A stretch of 64,000 nucleotides of DNA. Origin: SIG454 sp045646365 (GTDB lineage: Bacteria > Bacillota > Clostridia > Monoglobales > Monoglobaceae). The notes beneath the pieces were generated by a model, which was given only the letters and a program-made list of their open reading frames with translations, was not told the DNA's origin and did not search any database. The DNA is taken from contig JAZRKP010000075.1 in assembly GCA_045646365.1 (NCBI GenBank), positions 186,001-250,000 on the forward strand, written 5' to 3'. The position numbers and the translations under genes are program-made. Within the stretch, counting starts at the first letter, position 1. Each line of letters begins with the position of its first letter. Positions 62,489 to 64,000 of the stretch are shown here, one piece after another.

Positions 62489-63198
62489 TTCGTCACCTCA
62501 ACAGCCTCTTTGATTGAAATAGCACCTGTGTAATAAGCCTTTCCGATAATTGCACCGTAAATACCGAGGGTGTTAAGTTTTTTAACATCTTCAAGAGAGG
62601 AAACACCGCCCGATGCAATAAGCTGCATATCAAACTTTTCGGAAAGCTCTTTGTATAATTCGTGGTTTGTGCCTTGCATTGCTCCGTCTTTGGAAATATC
62701 GGTACAGATAATGGTTTTAACACCGATTTTCTGCATCTTTTCACAGAAACTGAAACAATCATATTGGGATTTTTCGGTCCAGCCTTTAATAGCAACGAAT
62801 CCGTCTTTTATGTCAACCCCAACCGCAATTTTGTCACCGTATTTTTTAACAGCTTCAATTAAGAAAGCCTCGTCGGAAACTGCGGCAGTACCTAAAATAA
62901 CACGGCTCGCCCCAATTCCTATGTATTTGTCGATAACCTCCATAGTGCGGATTCCTCCGCCAATTTCGGTAAAAAGTCCTGATGCATCAATTATACTTTT
63001 AACAGTATCAAGATTAGGTGTTTCGCCACTTTTTGCACCCTCAAGGTCAACAATATGGATATGTGTTGCACCCTGATTTTTAAAGTCAAGTGCGATTTCT
63101 GCAGGGTTATCGCTGTAAATCGTCATTTGTTCATAGTCACCTTTGAAAAGGCGGACAGCTTTATGATTATATAAATCAATCGCAGGGAATATATTCAT
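62485..63198 (-). CDS. hisA: ProFAR isomerase
   Basis: Isomerises the aminoaldose ProFAR to the ketose PRFAR. The 237-residue barrel starts MNIFPAIDLYNHKAVRL (catalytic Asp8) and has IHIVDLEGAKSG, EIGGGIRT and TDISKDGAMQG with the second catalytic aspartate. AAGGAG precedes the ATG. Confidence 0.97.
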   Translation of the reverse strand: MNIFPAIDLYNHKAVRLFKGDYEQMTIYSDNPAEIALDFKNQGATHIHIVDLEGAKSGETPNLDTVKSIIDASGLFTEIGGGIRTMEVIDKYIGIGASRVILGTAAVSDEAFLIEAVKKYGDKIAVGVDIKDGFVAIKGWTEKSQYDCFSFCEKMQKIGVKTIICTDISKDGAMQGTNHELYKELSEKFDMQLIASGGVSSLEDVKKLNTLGIYGAIIGKAYYTGAISIKEAVEVTK

Positions 63199-63218
63199 TT
63201 CGTAACTCCTTTTTATGT

Positions 63219-63830
63219 TTAGTCTTCACAGAATCCACGGAGAATGTTAAGTCCGACCTCACCGCTCTTTTCGGGGTGGAACTGACATCCGTAAACATTC
63301 CCCTTTGCAACTGCGGCAGTAAGAGGTGCGCCGTATTCTGCAGTTGCAACAGTATTTTCGTCGCAGTCCACACCGTAATAAGAATGAACGAAATAAACGA
63401 AATCACCGTTTTTGATAAATCTGAAAATCTTACATTCTTTATCCGTGAAATTAAGAGCGTTCCAGCCAATATGCGGTATCTTATAATCGGCGGGAATAAC
63501 CTCGCTTATGGAGCGGATTTCACCTGAAATAAGTCCAAGTCCCTCGTGCTTGCCGTATTCAAAGCTCTTATCGAGAAGAAGTTGCATTCCCAAACAAATT
63601 CCCATAAGAGGTTTGCCGTTTTCTGCCTCTTCAATAATAACTTTGTCAAGGCCTGTCAAACGGAGTTTTTTTATAGCGTCTTCAAAAGCGCCAACTCCGG
63701 GAAGAATAATTTTGTCGGCTTTTTTTATAACATCCGCATCTCCCGTAACGACTGTTTCAGCTCCGATAGCATCAAAGGAGCTTTTGAGAGAGAAGAGGTT
63801 TCCAACACCGTAATCAATAATAGCAATCAT
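63219..63830 (-). CDS. hisH: Imidazole glycerol phosphate synthase, glutaminase subunit
   Basis: Releases ammonia from glutamine for HisF. The 203 residues carry the class I amidotransferase triad: Cys in GICLGMQLL, His and Glu in QFHPEKSG. The start codon directly abuts the hisB stop (TAA then ATG), with its binding site inside hisB. Confidence 0.97.
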   Translation of the reverse strand: MIAIIDYGVGNLFSLKSSFDAIGAETVVTGDADVIKKADKIILPGVGAFEDAIKKLRLTGLDKVIIEEAENGKPLMGICLGMQLLLDKSFEYGKHEGLGLISGEIRSISEVIPADYKIPHIGWNALNFTDKECKIFRFIKNGDFVYFVHSYYGVDCDENTVATAEYGAPLTAAVAKGNVYGCQFHPEKSGEVGLNILRGFCED

Positions 63831-64000
63831 TTAAAGCACTCCTTTTGTTGACGGAATCTCGTCGGCAAAATCCTTGTCAACGGAAACCGCAGTTTTAAGA
63901 GTTCTTGCAACGGATTTAAAAGTTCCCTCGATTATGTGGTGAGAATTTTTTCCGTCAAGCTGTTTTATATGGAGCGTAAGAGAGGCTGAACGAGTAAAAG
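63831..64000 (-). CDS. hisB: Imidazoleglycerol-phosphate dehydratase, C-terminal part (runs off window)
   Basis: The 56 visible C-terminal codons include [20 protein letters not shown], with the metal-binding histidines of HisB, and end [10 protein letters not shown]. The rest lies beyond the window edge. It is the first visible gene of the his cluster. Confidence 0.93.
   Translation of the reverse strand, partial: FTRSASLTLHIKQLDGKNSHHIIEGTFKSVARTLKTAVSVDKDFADEIPSTKGVL

Overview
The window comes from a spore-forming member of the Clostridia, most likely an uncultured gut or rumen anaerobe. The evidence is a SCIFF precursor with its radical SAM maturase, sporulation genes (sigG, a ylmC/ymxH-type gene, cwlD), type III glutamine synthetase, a class 1B PyrD with PyrK, a pyrI gene, and strong AGGAGG-type ribosome binding sites with TTGACA/TATAAT promoters. 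No phage, CRISPR array, rRNA or complete insertion sequence is visible. Most of the window is core metabolism and information processing.

Layout. 1-8.3 kb: end of a nucleotidyltransferase, glnN, the SCIFF peptide and its maturase, a GH3-like membrane protein that has lost its catalytic residues, DUF1294, rhamnulokinase, an HhH protein and truA. 8.3-16.8 kb: cwlD, the pyrimidine operon pyrC-K-D-F-E-B-I and asnB. 16.9-23.7 kb: a maltose/glycogen operon (glycogen phosphorylase, PTS permease, a phosphatase resembling maltose 6'-phosphate phosphatase, and 4-alpha-glucanotransferase). 23.7-33.7 kb: mscL, typA, a sugar isomerase/kinase/epimerase cassette with a divergent AraC-type regulator, a sodium symporter and small genes. 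33.4-43 kb: HU, FtsK, UppP, lactate dehydrogenase, dtd-mtnN with two membrane/lipoprotein genes, and gdhA. 42.6-46 kb: an aldo-keto reductase/YhcH/esterase operon, a nitroreductase and two tRNAs. 46.2-58 kb: yybS-gdpP-rplI-dnaB-tilS-hpt-gltX-aminotransferase-trpS-tagO. 57.8-64 kb: ylmC, sigG, obgE, rpmA, rplU with its leader, and hisB-H-A-F-IE running off the edge.

The most unusual signal is a 252-bp, hairpin-rich, non-coding element present twice in opposite orientation (26175-26426 and 44949-45200). Each copy lies between convergent genes and each is bracketed by two copies of the local transcription terminator. In the second copy the flanking repeat is an exact 26 bp; in the first it is 30 bp with only the four loop bases different. 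A third, truncated relative forms the terminator between malQ and mscL. This looks like a terminator-targeting miniature mobile element that duplicates the terminator it enters. Other points of interest are a SCIFF peptide with an extra cysteine and a glycine where a threonine cross-link acceptor is known in characterised members, a terminator-like hairpin between the SCIFF gene and its maturase, a folded spacer inside the pyr operon, and an L27 gene without the cleavable N-terminal extension usual in Firmicutes.
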